Translations under genes and position numbers: made by a program | Notes under the pieces: generated by a model | Databases searched by the model: none | What the model was told of the DNA's origin: nothing | What the model saw: only the letters and a program-made list of their open reading frames with translations | Shown here: piece after piece, positions 1 to 11,775 of the stretch | Numbering within the stretch: the first letter of the stretch is position 1 | Layout of the letters: every line of letters starts with the position of its first letter | Source: Comamonadaceae bacterium UBA2334 | Lineage (GTDB): Bacteria > Pseudomonadota > Gammaproteobacteria > Burkholderiales > Burkholderiaceae_C | Direction of reading: 5' to 3' | Length of the DNA stretch: 64,000 nt | Assembly: GCA_002344885.1 (NCBI GenBank) | Contig: DDUQ01000142.1 | Location: 56,609 to 120,608 of the forward strand

Positions 1-1
1 G

Positions 2-823
<822 letters not shown>

Positions 824-853
824 CCCGTTCCACCGGTCAAAGGAATCATCATC

Positions 854-2347
<1,494 letters not shown>

Positions 2348-2410
2348 GGTTGAGAGGGGGCTGCCCGACCCGTGTCGGGTAAAACCCTTATCATCCACAT
2401 CAACCGCCTG

Positions 2411-2441
2411 CGCCGACCTTGCGTCGGCGTTTTGTCGTTTT
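2411..2441 (+). terminator. Rho-independent terminator after gltBD, abutting mlaF
   Basis: Stem CGCCGAC (2411-2417) / GTCGGCG (2423-2429) with a 5-base loop, followed by TTTTGTCGTTTT. A second stem-loop without a T-run lies just before it (CCCGAC 2364-2369 / GTCGGG 2374-2379). The T-run ends only 8 bases before the mlaF ATG, so it may act as an attenuator for the mla operon and not only as the end of gltBD. Confidence 0.75.
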
Positions 2442-2448
2442 GGAACCC

Positions 2449-3276
2449 ATGACCGATGCCTGTTCGCCACCGTTGATCGAGTTTGTCGATGTGTCTTTCG
2501 CCTATGGCGATGGTGACCGGCGCATCCTCGACCGGGTCAGTTTCACGGTGCCCAGGGGGCAGGTGGTGGCGCTCATGGGCGCGTCGGGCGGGGGCAAGAC
2601 CACGGTGTTGCGCCTGATCGGCGGCCAGCGCACCGCTTCGCATGGCAAGGTGCTGTTCGACGGGCATGACGTCGGCCACATGGGGCGCGATGCGCTGCAT
2701 GCCGCACGGCGGCGTATGGGCATGCTGTTCCAGTTCGGGGCGCTGTTCACCGACCTGAGTGTGTTCGACAACGTGGCCTTTCCGCTGCGCGAGCACACTG
2801 CGCTGGGTGAAGAGTTGATCCGCGACATCGTGCTGATGAAGCTCAACGCGGTGGGCCTGCGCGGTGCGCGCGACCTGATGCCGGCCGAGGTGTCGGGCGG
2901 CATGGCCCGGCGCGTGGCGCTGGCACGGGCCATCGCATTGGACCCCGATCTGGTGATGTACGACGAGCCGTTTGCGGGTCTGGACCCGATTTCACTCGGC
3001 ACGGCGGCCCAGCTGATCCGGCGGCTGAATGATGCACTGGGCATCACCAGCATCATCGTGTCGCACGACCTGGAAGAGACCTTCCGCATTGCCGACCGGG
3101 TGATCATCTTGGCCAACGGGCGCATCGCTGCCCAGGGCACGCCTGACGAGGTGCGCCATTCCACCGATCCGCTGGTGCAGCAGTTTGTGCAGGCGCAGGC
3201 AGACGGACCGGTGCATTTCCACTACCCAGGCCCCACCGTGGCAGAAGACTTTGGCCCGAGGGGGGCGCGGCGATGA
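2449..3276 (+). CDS. mlaF: Phospholipid-transport ABC ATPase MlaF
   Basis: MlaF (275 aa) is the cytoplasmic ATPase of the MlaFEDB inner-membrane complex, which moves phospholipids between inner and outer membrane and keeps lipopolysaccharide asymmetry. Walker A GASGGGKTT is at 44-52, the signature VSGGM at 148-152 and Walker B DLVMYDEP at 167-174. The frame is open upstream to a TTG at 2419, but that region is the gltBD terminator, so I place the start at the ATG at 2449. It overlaps mlaE by ATGA. The first gene of the operon mlaF-E-D-A-C-B. Assignment rests on the motifs plus the unmistakable neighbours. Confidence 0.95.
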   Translation: MTDACSPPLIEFVDVSFAYGDGDRRILDRVSFTVPRGQVVALMGASGGGKTTVLRLIGGQRTASHGKVLFDGHDVGHMGRDALHAARRRMGMLFQFGALFTDLSVFDNVAFPLREHTALGEELIRDIVLMKLNAVGLRGARDLMPAEVSGGMARRVALARAIALDPDLVMYDEPFAGLDPISLGTAAQLIRRLNDALGITSIIVSHDLEETFRIADRVIILANGRIAAQGTPDEVRHSTDPLVQQFVQAQADGPVHFHYPGPTVAEDFGPRGARR

Positions 3277-4046
3277 CCTTGCAGACCGTGGGCTTTGCCG
3301 TGCGCAGCAAGCTGGCTGACTTGGGCGGTGCGGCGCGCCTGTTCGGCCGCTTGTGCGCGTTGTCGCCGTTGGCGCTGGCGCGTTTCGGTCTGGTGCGTGA
3401 CCAGATTTTTTTCCTGGGCAATCTGTCGCTGGCCATCATTGCCGTGTCCGGCCTGTTTGTCGGTTTTGTGCTGGGTTTGCAGGGCTACTACACCTTGCAG
3501 CGTTACGGCTCGTCCGAAGCGCTGGGCCTGCTGGTGGCGCTCAGCCTGGTGCGCGAGCTGGGGCCGGTGGTCACCGCGTTGCTGTTTGCGGGGCGGGCAG
3601 GCACGGCGCTGACCGCCGAGATCGGCCTTATGAAGGCGGGTGAACAACTGGCAGCAATGGAAATGATGGCCGTCGACCCGGTGCGTCGTGTGCTGGCACC
3701 GCGTTTCTGGGGCGGCCTGATTGCCATGCCCCTGCTGGCTGCGGTGTTCAGCGCAGTGGGCATCATCGGCGGCTGGCTGGTCGGTGTGGTGATGATCGGC
3801 GTGGACGAAGGCTCGTTCTGGAGCCAGATGCAAAGCGGGGTCGAAGTCTGGCTGGACGTGGGCAACGGCGTGATCAAGAGCATGGTGTTCGGCGTGGCCG
3901 TCACCTTTGTCGCGCTGTATCAGGGGTATGTGGCGCACCCCACACCCGAGGGCGTCTCACGCGCCACGACGCGAACGGTGGTCATGGCCTCATTGTTGGT
4001 GCTGGGGTTGGATTTCCTGCTGACCGCCATGATGTTCAGTATTTGA
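3273..4046 (+). CDS. mlaE: Phospholipid-transport ABC permease MlaE
   Basis: MlaE (257 aa) is the multi-spanning inner-membrane permease of the Mla transporter. The sequence is strongly hydrophobic with the family features: a segment with GLQGYYTLQRYG, then the conserved GLLVALSLVRELGPVVTALL-type stretch around residues 85-105, followed by the R-AG-A-TAEIG-M block. The start ATG overlaps the mlaF stop (ATGA). After its stop there is a 44-base AT-rich gap containing a weak repeat copy, then mlaD. Length is that of the family (about 260 aa). Confidence 0.95.
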   Translation: MTLQTVGFAVRSKLADLGGAARLFGRLCALSPLALARFGLVRDQIFFLGNLSLAIIAVSGLFVGFVLGLQGYYTLQRYGSSEALGLLVALSLVRELGPVVTALLFAGRAGTALTAEIGLMKAGEQLAAMEMMAVDPVRRVLAPRFWGGLIAMPLLAAVFSAVGIIGGWLVGVVMIGVDEGSFWSQMQSGVEVWLDVGNGVIKSMVFGVAVTFVALYQGYVAHPTPEGVSRATTRTVVMASLLVLGLDFLLTAMMFSI

Positions 4047-4084
4047 TATAAATGAGTAGCAAGCTTTTCAATGAATAAAAGCGG
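4045..4084 (+). repeat. AT-rich dispersed repeat, possible degenerate copy B (mlaE-mlaD gap)
   Basis: The 44-base gap between mlaE and mlaD is strikingly AT-rich and contains GAGTAGCAAGCTTTT and GAATAAAAGC, resembling half of the family. The match is weaker than for the other copies. Confidence 0.35.
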
Positions 4085-4090
4085 AGAAGC

Positions 4091-4561
4091 ATGAAAAAGT
4101 CTAAAAATGATGTGTGGGTGGGGTTGTTTGTGGTGCTGGGCGCGCTAGCGCTGCTGTTCCTGGCGCTCAAATCTGCCAACCTGCTGCAGATGAATTTCGA
4201 GAACACCTACCGCGTGGTGGCGCGTTTTGACAACATTGGCGGCCTCAAGCCGCGTGCGGCGGTCAAAAGCGCAGGCGTGGTCGTCGGGCGTGTGGCCAGC
4301 ATTACATTTGATGACAAGTCGTTTCAGGCCAGCGTGGCCCTTGACATGGAAGCGCGCTACGCTTTCCCGAAAGACAGTTCCCTCAAAATCCTGACCAGCG
4401 GCCTGCTGGGTGAGCAGTACATCGGCATCGAGCCGGGCGGCGACACCAAGAACATGGCGGCTGGTGATGTCATCACCACCACCCAGTCAGCCGTCGTGCT
4501 CGAAAACCTCATCAGCCAGTTTCTGTTCAGCAAAGCGGCTGAGGGAGACAAAGACAAATGA
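4091..4561 (+). CDS. mlaD: Mla substrate-binding MCE-domain protein MlaD
   Basis: MlaD (156 aa) is anchored by one N-terminal membrane helix (about residues 10-27, WVGLFVVLGALALLFLALKS) and exposes an MCE domain in the periplasm, where it forms the hexameric lipid-binding ring on MlaE. The MCE core is visible at 40-80 (YRVVARFDNIGGLKPRA, then AGVVVGRV). Later, SGLLGEQYIGIEPGG is the typical MCE end motif. The start has a GGAG ribosome-binding site (GCGGAGAAGC) directly before it. Its stop overlaps the mlaA start (ATGA). Confidence 0.96.
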   Translation: MKKSKNDVWVGLFVVLGALALLFLALKSANLLQMNFENTYRVVARFDNIGGLKPRAAVKSAGVVVGRVASITFDDKSFQASVALDMEARYAFPKDSSLKILTSGLLGEQYIGIEPGGDTKNMAAGDVITTTQSAVVLENLISQFLFSKAAEGDKDK

Positions 4562-5262
4562 CAGCCCGTACCTGGATGCGCCGGTTGTGCGCTGCTGTGC
4601 TGGCTGTGGGCCTGATCGGCTGTGCGTCGGTGCCTGGGCAAGACCCGCGCGACCCGTTCGAAAAAACCAACCGTCAGGTCGAAGCCTTCAACGACGCGGT
4701 GGATGCCGCCTTGCTCAAGCCCGTGGCGACGGTGTACCGCGATGTCACCCCCGACCCCCTGCGGACAGCCATCGGCAATTTTTTCGGCAACCTGGGCGAT
4801 GTGTGGTCTACGCTGAACACGGCCTTCCAGCTGAGGGCAGAGGACACCGTGGTCAACCTGTTGCGGGTGGGTCTCAACACGCTCTGGGGGTTTGGCGGCC
4901 TGGTGGACGTGGCCTCCGAGATGAATCTGTACCGCAATCCGGCAGATTTTGGCCAGACCTTGGGCTACTGGGGTGTGCCGCCCGGTCCGTACCTGGTGCT
5001 GCCCATCCTTGGGCCGTCCACCGTGCGCGATACCTTGGGTCGCAGCATCGAGGCGCGTGGAGACATCGTACAGGGCATCGATCATGTGCCGTCCCGCAAT
5101 ACTCTGCTGGGGCTGCGCGTGGTCGAAACGCGAGCCAACCTGTTGCGTGCCTCGGCCGTGCTGGATGAGGCCGCTCTGGACAAGTATAGCTTCACACGAG
5201 AAGTGTTCCTGAAGCGGCGGCAAAGTGTCATCGATGCCCAGCGTAACCGGGACGAAGAATGA
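4558..5262 (+). CDS. mlaA: Outer-membrane lipoprotein MlaA (VacJ)
   Basis: MlaA (234 aa) is the outer-membrane lipoprotein that removes mislocalised phospholipids from the outer leaflet and passes them to MlaC. A lipoprotein signal ends in the lipobox LIGC with the lipidated cysteine at C22. The mature part shows the family blocks DPFEKTNRQVEAFND, RTAIGNFFGNLGDVWSTLN and GFGGLVDVASEM, then GYWGVPPGPYLVLPILGPST. It is embedded in the operon between mlaD and mlaC, an order common in Betaproteobacteria, whereas in E. coli mlaA is elsewhere. Overlaps both neighbours by ATGA. Confidence 0.96.
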   Translation: MTARTWMRRLCAAVLAVGLIGCASVPGQDPRDPFEKTNRQVEAFNDAVDAALLKPVATVYRDVTPDPLRTAIGNFFGNLGDVWSTLNTAFQLRAEDTVVNLLRVGLNTLWGFGGLVDVASEMNLYRNPADFGQTLGYWGVPPGPYLVLPILGPSTVRDTLGRSIEARGDIVQGIDHVPSRNTLLGLRVVETRANLLRASAVLDEAALDKYSFTREVFLKRRQSVIDAQRNRDEE

Positions 5263-5912
5263 GGATCAAAGGTATGAACCGCAGAAACTGGACAAGCCGC
5301 TTTGCGGCGATCTGTGTCGGCCTGGTGTTGACCACCGCCCCTTGGGTGGCGGCGCACGCCAGCGTCGAAGGGCCCGATGCGCTGATCAAGCGCCTGTCAA
5401 CCGAGGTGCTGGACACGGTCAAGGCCGACGCGGCCATGCAGGCCGGCGACATGCCCAAGGTGATGGCGCTGGTGGACGGCAAGATCATGCCCAACGTCAA
5501 TTTCGAGCGGATGACGGCATCAGCCGTCGGCCGTTTCTGGCGTCAGGCTTCGCCGGACCAGCAGAAGCAGTTGCAGGCCGAGTTCAAGACCCTGCTGGTG
5601 CGCACCTATTCCGGCGCGCTGAGCCAGGTCAAGGACCAGACGCTGAGCTTCAGGCCGCTGCGTGCTGCGCCTACCGACACTGAAGTGGTCGTGCGCACCG
5701 AAGTGCGGGGCAGGGGCGACCCGGTTCAGTTGGATTACCGCCTCGAGAAGACAGACGCTGGCTGGAAGATTTACGATCTGAATGTGATGGGTGTCTGGCT
5801 GGTCGAAACCTACCGCACGCAGTTCGCCCAGGAAATTGCAGCCAACGGCATCGACGGTCTCATTGCCTCGCTGACCAAGCGCAACCGCGCCAACACGGGC
5901 AAGGCCGGTTGA
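5259..5912 (+). CDS. mlaC: Periplasmic phospholipid shuttle MlaC
   Basis: MlaC (217 aa) is the soluble periplasmic carrier that exchanges phospholipids between MlaA and the MlaFEDB complex. A Sec signal is seen in the first ~31 residues (RFAAICVGLVLTTAPWVAAHA). The mature domain contains MPNVNFERMTASAVGRFWRQAS and LDYRLEKTDAGWKIYDLNVMGVWLVETYR-type sequence (split here for length), both characteristic of the Tol-Tol-Ttg2 family. The ATG at 5259 overlaps the mlaA stop; an ATG at 5274 would give a shorter and equally plausible signal peptide. Confidence 0.95.
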   Translation: MRIKGMNRRNWTSRFAAICVGLVLTTAPWVAAHASVEGPDALIKRLSTEVLDTVKADAAMQAGDMPKVMALVDGKIMPNVNFERMTASAVGRFWRQASPDQQKQLQAEFKTLLVRTYSGALSQVKDQTLSFRPLRAAPTDTEVVVRTEVRGRGDPVQLDYRLEKTDAGWKIYDLNVMGVWLVETYRTQFAQEIAANGIDGLIASLTKRNRANTGKAG

Positions 5913-5952
5913 TGTTCGGATGGGTGGTTCACAGCATGCAGAGGGCCGGGTC

Positions 5953-6222
5953 ATGCGCGTCCTGAGCGTGCCTCCGATCCTGCTGCAGGAGCAGGCGAAA
6001 GACTGTCTCGCGCAGTGGCTGGCCAGTCTGCCGCCTGCTCCCGAGCCTGTTCGGCTCGATGGCAGGGCGCTCGTGAAATTCGATTCATCCGCCCTGGCGA
6101 CTCTGCTCGCACTCAGGCGTGCGGTGCTGGCGCGCGGGCAGGTGCTGGAATTGACCCACCTGCCGCCCCGTCTGATCGAGTTGTCGAAGCTGTACGGGGT
6201 CGACGAATTGCTCCCCATTTAA
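5953..6222 (+). CDS. mlaB: STAS-domain protein MlaB
   Basis: A small STAS-domain protein (about 89 aa) that in the Mla system binds MlaF in the cytoplasm and is needed for complex assembly. Visible features are the beta-strand/helix pattern with VRLDGRALVKFDSSALATLL, the STAS loop around the conserved D-SS. The frame is open from an ATG at 5920; I prefer the ATG at 5953 because it is preceded by a purine-rich AGAGGG and starts at the first STAS strand. Its operon position after mlaC supports the call; by sequence alone it would be a generic STAS protein. Confidence 0.85.
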   Translation: MRVLSVPPILLQEQAKDCLAQWLASLPPAPEPVRLDGRALVKFDSSALATLLALRRAVLARGQVLELTHLPPRLIELSKLYGVDELLPI

Positions 6223-6236
6223 AATGGAGGGCTTCC

Positions 6237-7220
6237 ATGTCACTTGCTTCCACCTTCCCGCCGGGGCGGGTCGCCGCGCCGGCGATTTCGTTTCGCGACA
6301 TCACTAAGACCTTTTCCACCCCCAAAGGCCCGTTCCAGGCCCTGGGTGGCGTCAGCTTTGAGGTCGACCAAGGCGAGATTTTCGGCCTGCTCGGCCCCAA
6401 TGGCGCGGGCAAAACCACCCTCATCAGCATCTTGGCGGGTCTGACGCGGGCCAGCTCGGGCAGCGTGAGCGTGCTCGGGCACGACGTGGTGACGGACTAC
6501 ACCCAGTCCCGCCGGTTGTTGGGTGTGGTGCCGCAGGAGCTCGTGTTTGACCCGTTTTTCAGCCTGCGCGAAGCCTTGCGCATCCAGTCGGGCTACTTCG
6601 GCATCCGTGACAACGACGACTGGATCGACGACCTGTTGCACAGCCTCGGCCTGGCAGACAAGGCGCAGGCCAACATGCGTCAGCTCTCGGGCGGCATGAA
6701 GCGCCGGGCCATGGTGGCACAGGCGCTGGTACACAAGCCCAAGGTCATCGTGCTGGACGAGCCGACGGCCGGCGTGGACGTGGAGTTGCGCCAGACCCTG
6801 TGGCAGTTTGTGTCGCGCCTGAACCGCGAGGGCAGCACCGTGCTGCTGACCACCCACTACCTCGAAGAAGCCGAGGCCCTGTGCGGGCGCATTGCCATGA
6901 TCAAACGCGGGCAGGTGGTGGCGCTGGAGAAAACCTCGGCGCTGCTCAGCCGGGCGTCGTCGAATGTGCTGCGCTTCAAGACCACAGGCTCCCTGCCCCC
7001 CGAGTTGGCCGCCAAAGCCAGGGTGACGGGCCGCGTGGTGCAACTGCCTGCGCACGATGCCGCCGAGGTGGAGCACACCCTGGCGGTCGCCCGACAGGCA
7101 GGGTTGGTGGTGGAAGACATCGAAATCCGCAAGGCTGACCTTGAAGACGTGTTCCTCGACGTGATGGCCGAGGGCAGTGCAGGCGCGTCAGCGCCAAGCG
7201 TGGGGGGCAGTGCTTCATGA
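6237..7220 (+). CDS. ABC-2 type transporter ATP-binding protein (YadG-like)
   Basis: ATPase subunit (327 aa) of an ABC-2 exporter. Walker A GPNGAGKTT is at 53-61, the signature is LSGGMKRR, and Walker B is VIVLDEPTAGVD; the ~100-residue C-terminal extension after the H-loop (TTHYLEEAE) is typical of DrrA/YadG-like ATPases. Start is the ATG at 6237 with AATGGAGGGCTTCC before it (GGAGG site). It is followed by its permease with an ATGA overlap. Its fixed place between mlaB and ibaG in this group of bacteria suggests an envelope role, but the substrate cannot be read from the sequence. Confidence 0.93.
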   Translation: MSLASTFPPGRVAAPAISFRDITKTFSTPKGPFQALGGVSFEVDQGEIFGLLGPNGAGKTTLISILAGLTRASSGSVSVLGHDVVTDYTQSRRLLGVVPQELVFDPFFSLREALRIQSGYFGIRDNDDWIDDLLHSLGLADKAQANMRQLSGGMKRRAMVAQALVHKPKVIVLDEPTAGVDVELRQTLWQFVSRLNREGSTVLLTTHYLEEAEALCGRIAMIKRGQVVALEKTSALLSRASSNVLRFKTTGSLPPELAAKARVTGRVVQLPAHDAAEVEHTLAVARQAGLVVEDIEIRKADLEDVFLDVMAEGSAGASAPSVGGSAS

Positions 7221-7972
7221 ACGGCTGGCAGACGCTGTTTTACAAAGAGGTGTTGCGGTTCTGGAAAGTCAGTTTCCAGACGGTGGCTGCGCCTGTGCTC
7301 ACGGCAGTGCTCTACATGCTGATCTTCGGGCATGTGCTCGAAGACCACGTCAAGGTGTACGACTCGGTCAGCTACACCGCCTTCCTGGTGCCGGGCCTGG
7401 TGATGATGAGCGTGCTGCAAAACGCGTTTGCCAACAGTTCGTCGTCGCTCATCCAGAGCAAGATCATGGGCAACCTCGTGTTTGTGCTGCTGACGCCCAT
7501 GTCGCATTGGGCCTGGTTTGTGGCCTACGTGGCGTCGTCGGTGATGCGCGGGCTGTGTGTGGGTCTGGGTGTGCTGGCCGTGACCTGGTGGTTTGGCCAG
7601 CCGGGCATGGCCGCGCCGCTGTGGGTGCTGGTGTTTGCTGTGTCCGGGGCAGCCATGCTGGGCGCGATGGGCCTGATTGCCGGGCTGTGGGCGGACAAGT
7701 TCGACCAGCTCGCGGCGTTCCAGAACTTCGTCATCATGCCCATGACTTTCCTGTCGGGCGTGTTCTATTCCATCCATTCGCTGCCCGCTTTCTGGCAGGG
7801 CATCAGCCACCTGAACCCGTTTTTCTACATGATTGACGGGTTCCGTTACGGCTTTTTTGGCCAGAGCGATGTGTCGCCCTGGTTGTCGCTGGCGGTGGTG
7901 TCGGTGGCGCTGCTGGGGGTGAGTGCGGTGGCCGTCCACCTGTTGCGCACGGGTTACAAGATCCGCCAGTGA
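7217..7972 (+). CDS. ABC-2 type transporter permease (YadH-like)
   Basis: Membrane permease (251 aa) paired with the preceding ATPase. About six hydrophobic segments are visible. The ABC-2 family signature region is around residues 170-200, where a PMTFLSGVFYSI-type stretch precedes LPAFWQGISHLNPFFYMIDG. Start overlaps the ATPase stop (ATGA), so the two are translationally coupled. Substrate unknown; homologues near mla/ibaG genes are usually only annotated as ABC transporter permease. Confidence 0.93.
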   Translation: MNGWQTLFYKEVLRFWKVSFQTVAAPVLTAVLYMLIFGHVLEDHVKVYDSVSYTAFLVPGLVMMSVLQNAFANSSSSLIQSKIMGNLVFVLLTPMSHWAWFVAYVASSVMRGLCVGLGVLAVTWWFGQPGMAAPLWVLVFAVSGAAMLGAMGLIAGLWADKFDQLAAFQNFVIMPMTFLSGVFYSIHSLPAFWQGISHLNPFFYMIDGFRYGFFGQSDVSPWLSLAVVSVALLGVSAVAVHLLRTGYKIRQ

Positions 7973-7999
7973 CCTGATTCTTTGTACAAACGGTTTGAC

Positions 8000-8242
8000 A
8001 TGACTGCAGACGAACTCCAATCCATCATTGCCGCTGGCCTGCCTTGCGAGCACCTTGACGTCAGCGGTGACGGCCGCCACTGGCACGCGCTGGTCGTGTC
8101 CGCCGAATTCGAGGGCAAGCGCAGCATTGCGCGGCACCAGCGCGTGTACGCCACGCTGGGCGACCGCATGAAGACCGATGAGGTGCATGCGCTGGCCATG
8201 AAGACTTACACGCCGGCCGAGTGGGCCAGCCAACCGCGCTGA
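8000..8242 (+). CDS. ibaG: BolA-family protein IbaG
   Basis: An 80-aa BolA/IbaG protein. BolA-type proteins cooperate with monothiol glutaredoxins in iron-sulfur cluster handling and respond to acid stress. The family core is seen in HWHALVVSAEFEGKRSIARHQRVY followed by the MKTDEVHALAMKTYTPAEW block (given here in parts). The start is the ATG at 8000; the frame is open to 7982 only through a TTG without a good ribosome-binding site. The neighbours match E. coli, where ibaG lies between mlaB and murA, which favours IbaG over BolA. Confidence 0.93.
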   Translation: MTADELQSIIAAGLPCEHLDVSGDGRHWHALVVSAEFEGKRSIARHQRVYATLGDRMKTDEVHALAMKTYTPAEWASQPR

Positions 8243-8251
8243 AGCCTGGTC

Positions 8252-9523
<1,272 letters not shown>

Positions 9524-9575
9524 TTGGTCACCGTTTGGCTTTGCACCTGACCGCACCTTTGAAGGAACCTACGCC

Positions 9576-10232
9576 GTGATCACGCTTGCCCTGTCCAAAG
9601 GACGCATCTTCCAGGAAACGCTGCCGTTGCTGGCCGCGGCTGGTATCGAGGTGTTGGAAGACCCCGAAAAGTCCCGCAAACTCATCCTGCCCACCAACCG
9701 CGCCGATGTGCAGGTGGTGCTGGTGCGTGCTTCCGACGTGCCCACTTACGTGGAATATGGCGGGGCCGATGTGGGTGTGTGCGGCAAGGACACCCTCATC
9801 GAGCACCAGGCCGAATGGGGCACCCATGGCCTGTACCAGCCGCTGGACTTGCAGATTGCGCGCTGCCGCATGAGCGTGGCGGTGCGCGCCGACTTCGACT
9901 ATGCGACCGCTGTCCGCCAGGGTGCCCGGCTGGCCGTGGCCACGAAGTACACGGCCATTGCCCGCGAGTTCTTTGCGAGCAAGGGCGTGCATGTGGACCT
10001 GATCAAGCTCTACGGCAGCATGGAGCTGGCTCCGTTGACCGGTTTGGCCGATGCCATCGTGGACCTGGTGTCCACCGGTAACACGCTGAAGGCCAACCAC
10101 CTGGTTGAGGTGGAGCACATCATGGACATCAGCTCCAGGCTGGTGGTCAACCAGGCGGCGCTGAAGGTCAAGCAGGCCAGCCTGCGACCCATCATCGACG
10201 CCTTTGCCAAGGCCCTGACCGTTTCCGCGTGA
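9576..10232 (+). CDS. hisG: ATP phosphoribosyltransferase, short form HisG
   Basis: HisG (218 aa) condenses ATP with PRPP, the first step of histidine synthesis. This is the short form: it ends after the second catalytic domain (LVSTGNTLKANHLVEVE motif) and lacks the ~80-residue regulatory ACT-like domain. Short HisG enzymes are known to need HisZ for feedback control; no hisZ is present in this window. The start is the GTG at 9576 (VITLALSKGR), with GAAGGAA about 8 bases upstream; a longer open frame upstream has no support. Its stop lies immediately before hisD. Confidence 0.96.
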   Translation: MITLALSKGRIFQETLPLLAAAGIEVLEDPEKSRKLILPTNRADVQVVLVRASDVPTYVEYGGADVGVCGKDTLIEHQAEWGTHGLYQPLDLQIARCRMSVAVRADFDYATAVRQGARLAVATKYTAIAREFFASKGVHVDLIKLYGSMELAPLTGLADAIVDLVSTGNTLKANHLVEVEHIMDISSRLVVNQAALKVKQASLRPIIDAFAKALTVSA

Positions 10233-10256
10233 CCAAAAGCTTGCCCAACCAAGGCG

Positions 10257-10292
10257 AAATGATGATAGCTAAACCTTTATATCTATCAAGCG
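10257..10292 (+). repeat. AT-rich dispersed repeat, possible partial copy C (hisD start)
   Basis: ATGATGATAGCTAAACC and TTATATCTATCAAGCG form an AT-rich island in otherwise GC-rich sequence and contain the ATAGCTA core of the family. It overlaps the proposed hisD start codons. Only half of the element can be recognised. Confidence 0.35.
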
Positions 10293-11665
10293 ACGAAGCC
10301 GACTTCGAATTAAGATTCAGTCGGCGCCTGCATTGGTCGGCCGATACCGATGCCGGCATCGAGTCCCGTGTGGCGGACATCCTGGCCGATGTGCAGACGC
10401 GCGGCGATGCCGCGGTGCTGGACTACACCGCCCGTTTCGATGGGCTGGCCGCTGACAGCGTGGCCGAGTTGGAACTGACGCAGGCCGACTTCAAAGCGGC
10501 GTTCGACGGGCTGCCCGCTGCGCAGCGCGATGCACTGCAAAACGCCACGTGGCGCGTGCGTGCCTACCACGAAGCCCAGCGCAAGGCCACTGGCGAGAGC
10601 TGGAGCTACCGCGACGAAGATGGCACCTTGCTCGGCCAGAAGGTCACGCCCCTGGACCGTGTGGGTATCTACGTGCCCGGCGGCAAGGCGGCATACCCCT
10701 CCAGCCTGATCATGAACGCTGTGCCGGCCCATGTGGCCGGCGTGCCCGAAATCATCATGGTGGTGCCCACGCCGGTGCGTGGCAGTGTGGCCACCGGTGG
10801 CAGCGGCGTCAGCGGGGGGGCGGCCACCGCCACCCGTGGCGAGCGAAACGATCTGGTGCTGGCTGCGGCGTATGTGGCCGGCGTGACCCGTGCGTTCACC
10901 ATCGGTGGCGCGCAGGCCGTGGCCGCGCTGGCCTACGGCACGGCCACCATCCCGAAGGTGGACAAAATCACCGGTCCGGGCAACGTCTACGTGGCCAGCG
11001 CCAAGAAGCGCGTGTTCGGCACAGTGGGCATCGACATGATTGCCGGTCCGTCCGAAATCCTGGTGCTGGCCGATGGCACCACGCCACCCGAATGGGTGGC
11101 GATGGATTTGTTCAGCCAGGCCGAGCACGATGAGTTGGCGCAGAGCATCCTGCTCTGCCCCGATGCGGACTACATCGCCGCCGTGCAGCGTGAGATTGAC
11201 CGCTTGCTGCCCACCATGCCGCGCGCGGCCATCATCGCCAAGAGCCTGAATGACCGCGGGGCCATGATCCGTACCCGCAGCATGGAAGAGGCCTGTGAAC
11301 TGAGCAACCGCATTGCACCCGAGCACCTGGAGGTGAGCAGCCGCGAGCCCCACCGGTGGGAGCCCTTGCTGCGCCACGCCGGGGCCATCTTCCTGGGTGC
11401 CTACACCAGCGAGAGCCTGGGTGACTACTGCGCCGGCCCCAACCACGTGTTGCCGACCAGTGGCACGGCCCGGTTCAGTTCGCCGCTGGGGGTGTATGAC
11501 TTCCAGAAGCGCAGCAGCCTGATCGAGGTGAGCCAGGCCGGCGCCCAGACGCTGGGCCCGGTGGCGGCTGAGTTGGCGTATGGCGAAGGCCTGCAGGCGC
11601 ATGCGCGCGCGGCGGAGTTGCGTTTGAACGATGTGCCGCCGATGCGCGGCCCGACCGGGGGCTGA
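10259..11665 (+). CDS. hisD: Histidinol dehydrogenase HisD
   Basis: HisD catalyses the last two oxidations of histidine synthesis (histidinol to histidine) using NAD and zinc. Motifs seen: GIYVPGGKAAYPSS (NAD region), FTIGGAQAVAALAYGT, VDKITGPGNVYVA, GPSEILVLAD, the catalytic AEHDE and EHLEV histidines, and the zinc site near DYCAGPNHVLPT. About 20 Gly/Ser/Ala-rich residues (around 10780-10845) look like an insertion in a surface loop. I use the ATG at 10259 with AAGGCGA before it; a GTG at 10229 overlapping the hisG stop is the alternative. The first codons are AT-rich and resemble a half copy of the dispersed repeat. No further his genes follow. Confidence 0.96.
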   Translation: MMIAKPLYLSSDEADFELRFSRRLHWSADTDAGIESRVADILADVQTRGDAAVLDYTARFDGLAADSVAELELTQADFKAAFDGLPAAQRDALQNATWRVRAYHEAQRKATGESWSYRDEDGTLLGQKVTPLDRVGIYVPGGKAAYPSSLIMNAVPAHVAGVPEIIMVVPTPVRGSVATGGSGVSGGAATATRGERNDLVLAAAYVAGVTRAFTIGGAQAVAALAYGTATIPKVDKITGPGNVYVASAKKRVFGTVGIDMIAGPSEILVLADGTTPPEWVAMDLFSQAEHDELAQSILLCPDADYIAAVQREIDRLLPTMPRAAIIAKSLNDRGAMIRTRSMEEACELSNRIAPEHLEVSSREPHRWEPLLRHAGAIFLGAYTSESLGDYCAGPNHVLPTSGTARFSSPLGVYDFQKRSSLIEVSQAGAQTLGPVAAELAYGEGLQAHARAAELRLNDVPPMRGPTGG

Positions 11666-11775
11666 CCCGCCCCGTCAGCCTGGGCGGTTGCGGTGCTGCC
11701 ACCCGGGAGCCCAGGTGGTTCGAGGCAGTGGGGCCGGTGCAGGCAGCCCTGAATCAGCTCAGCATCAACGCTGAA

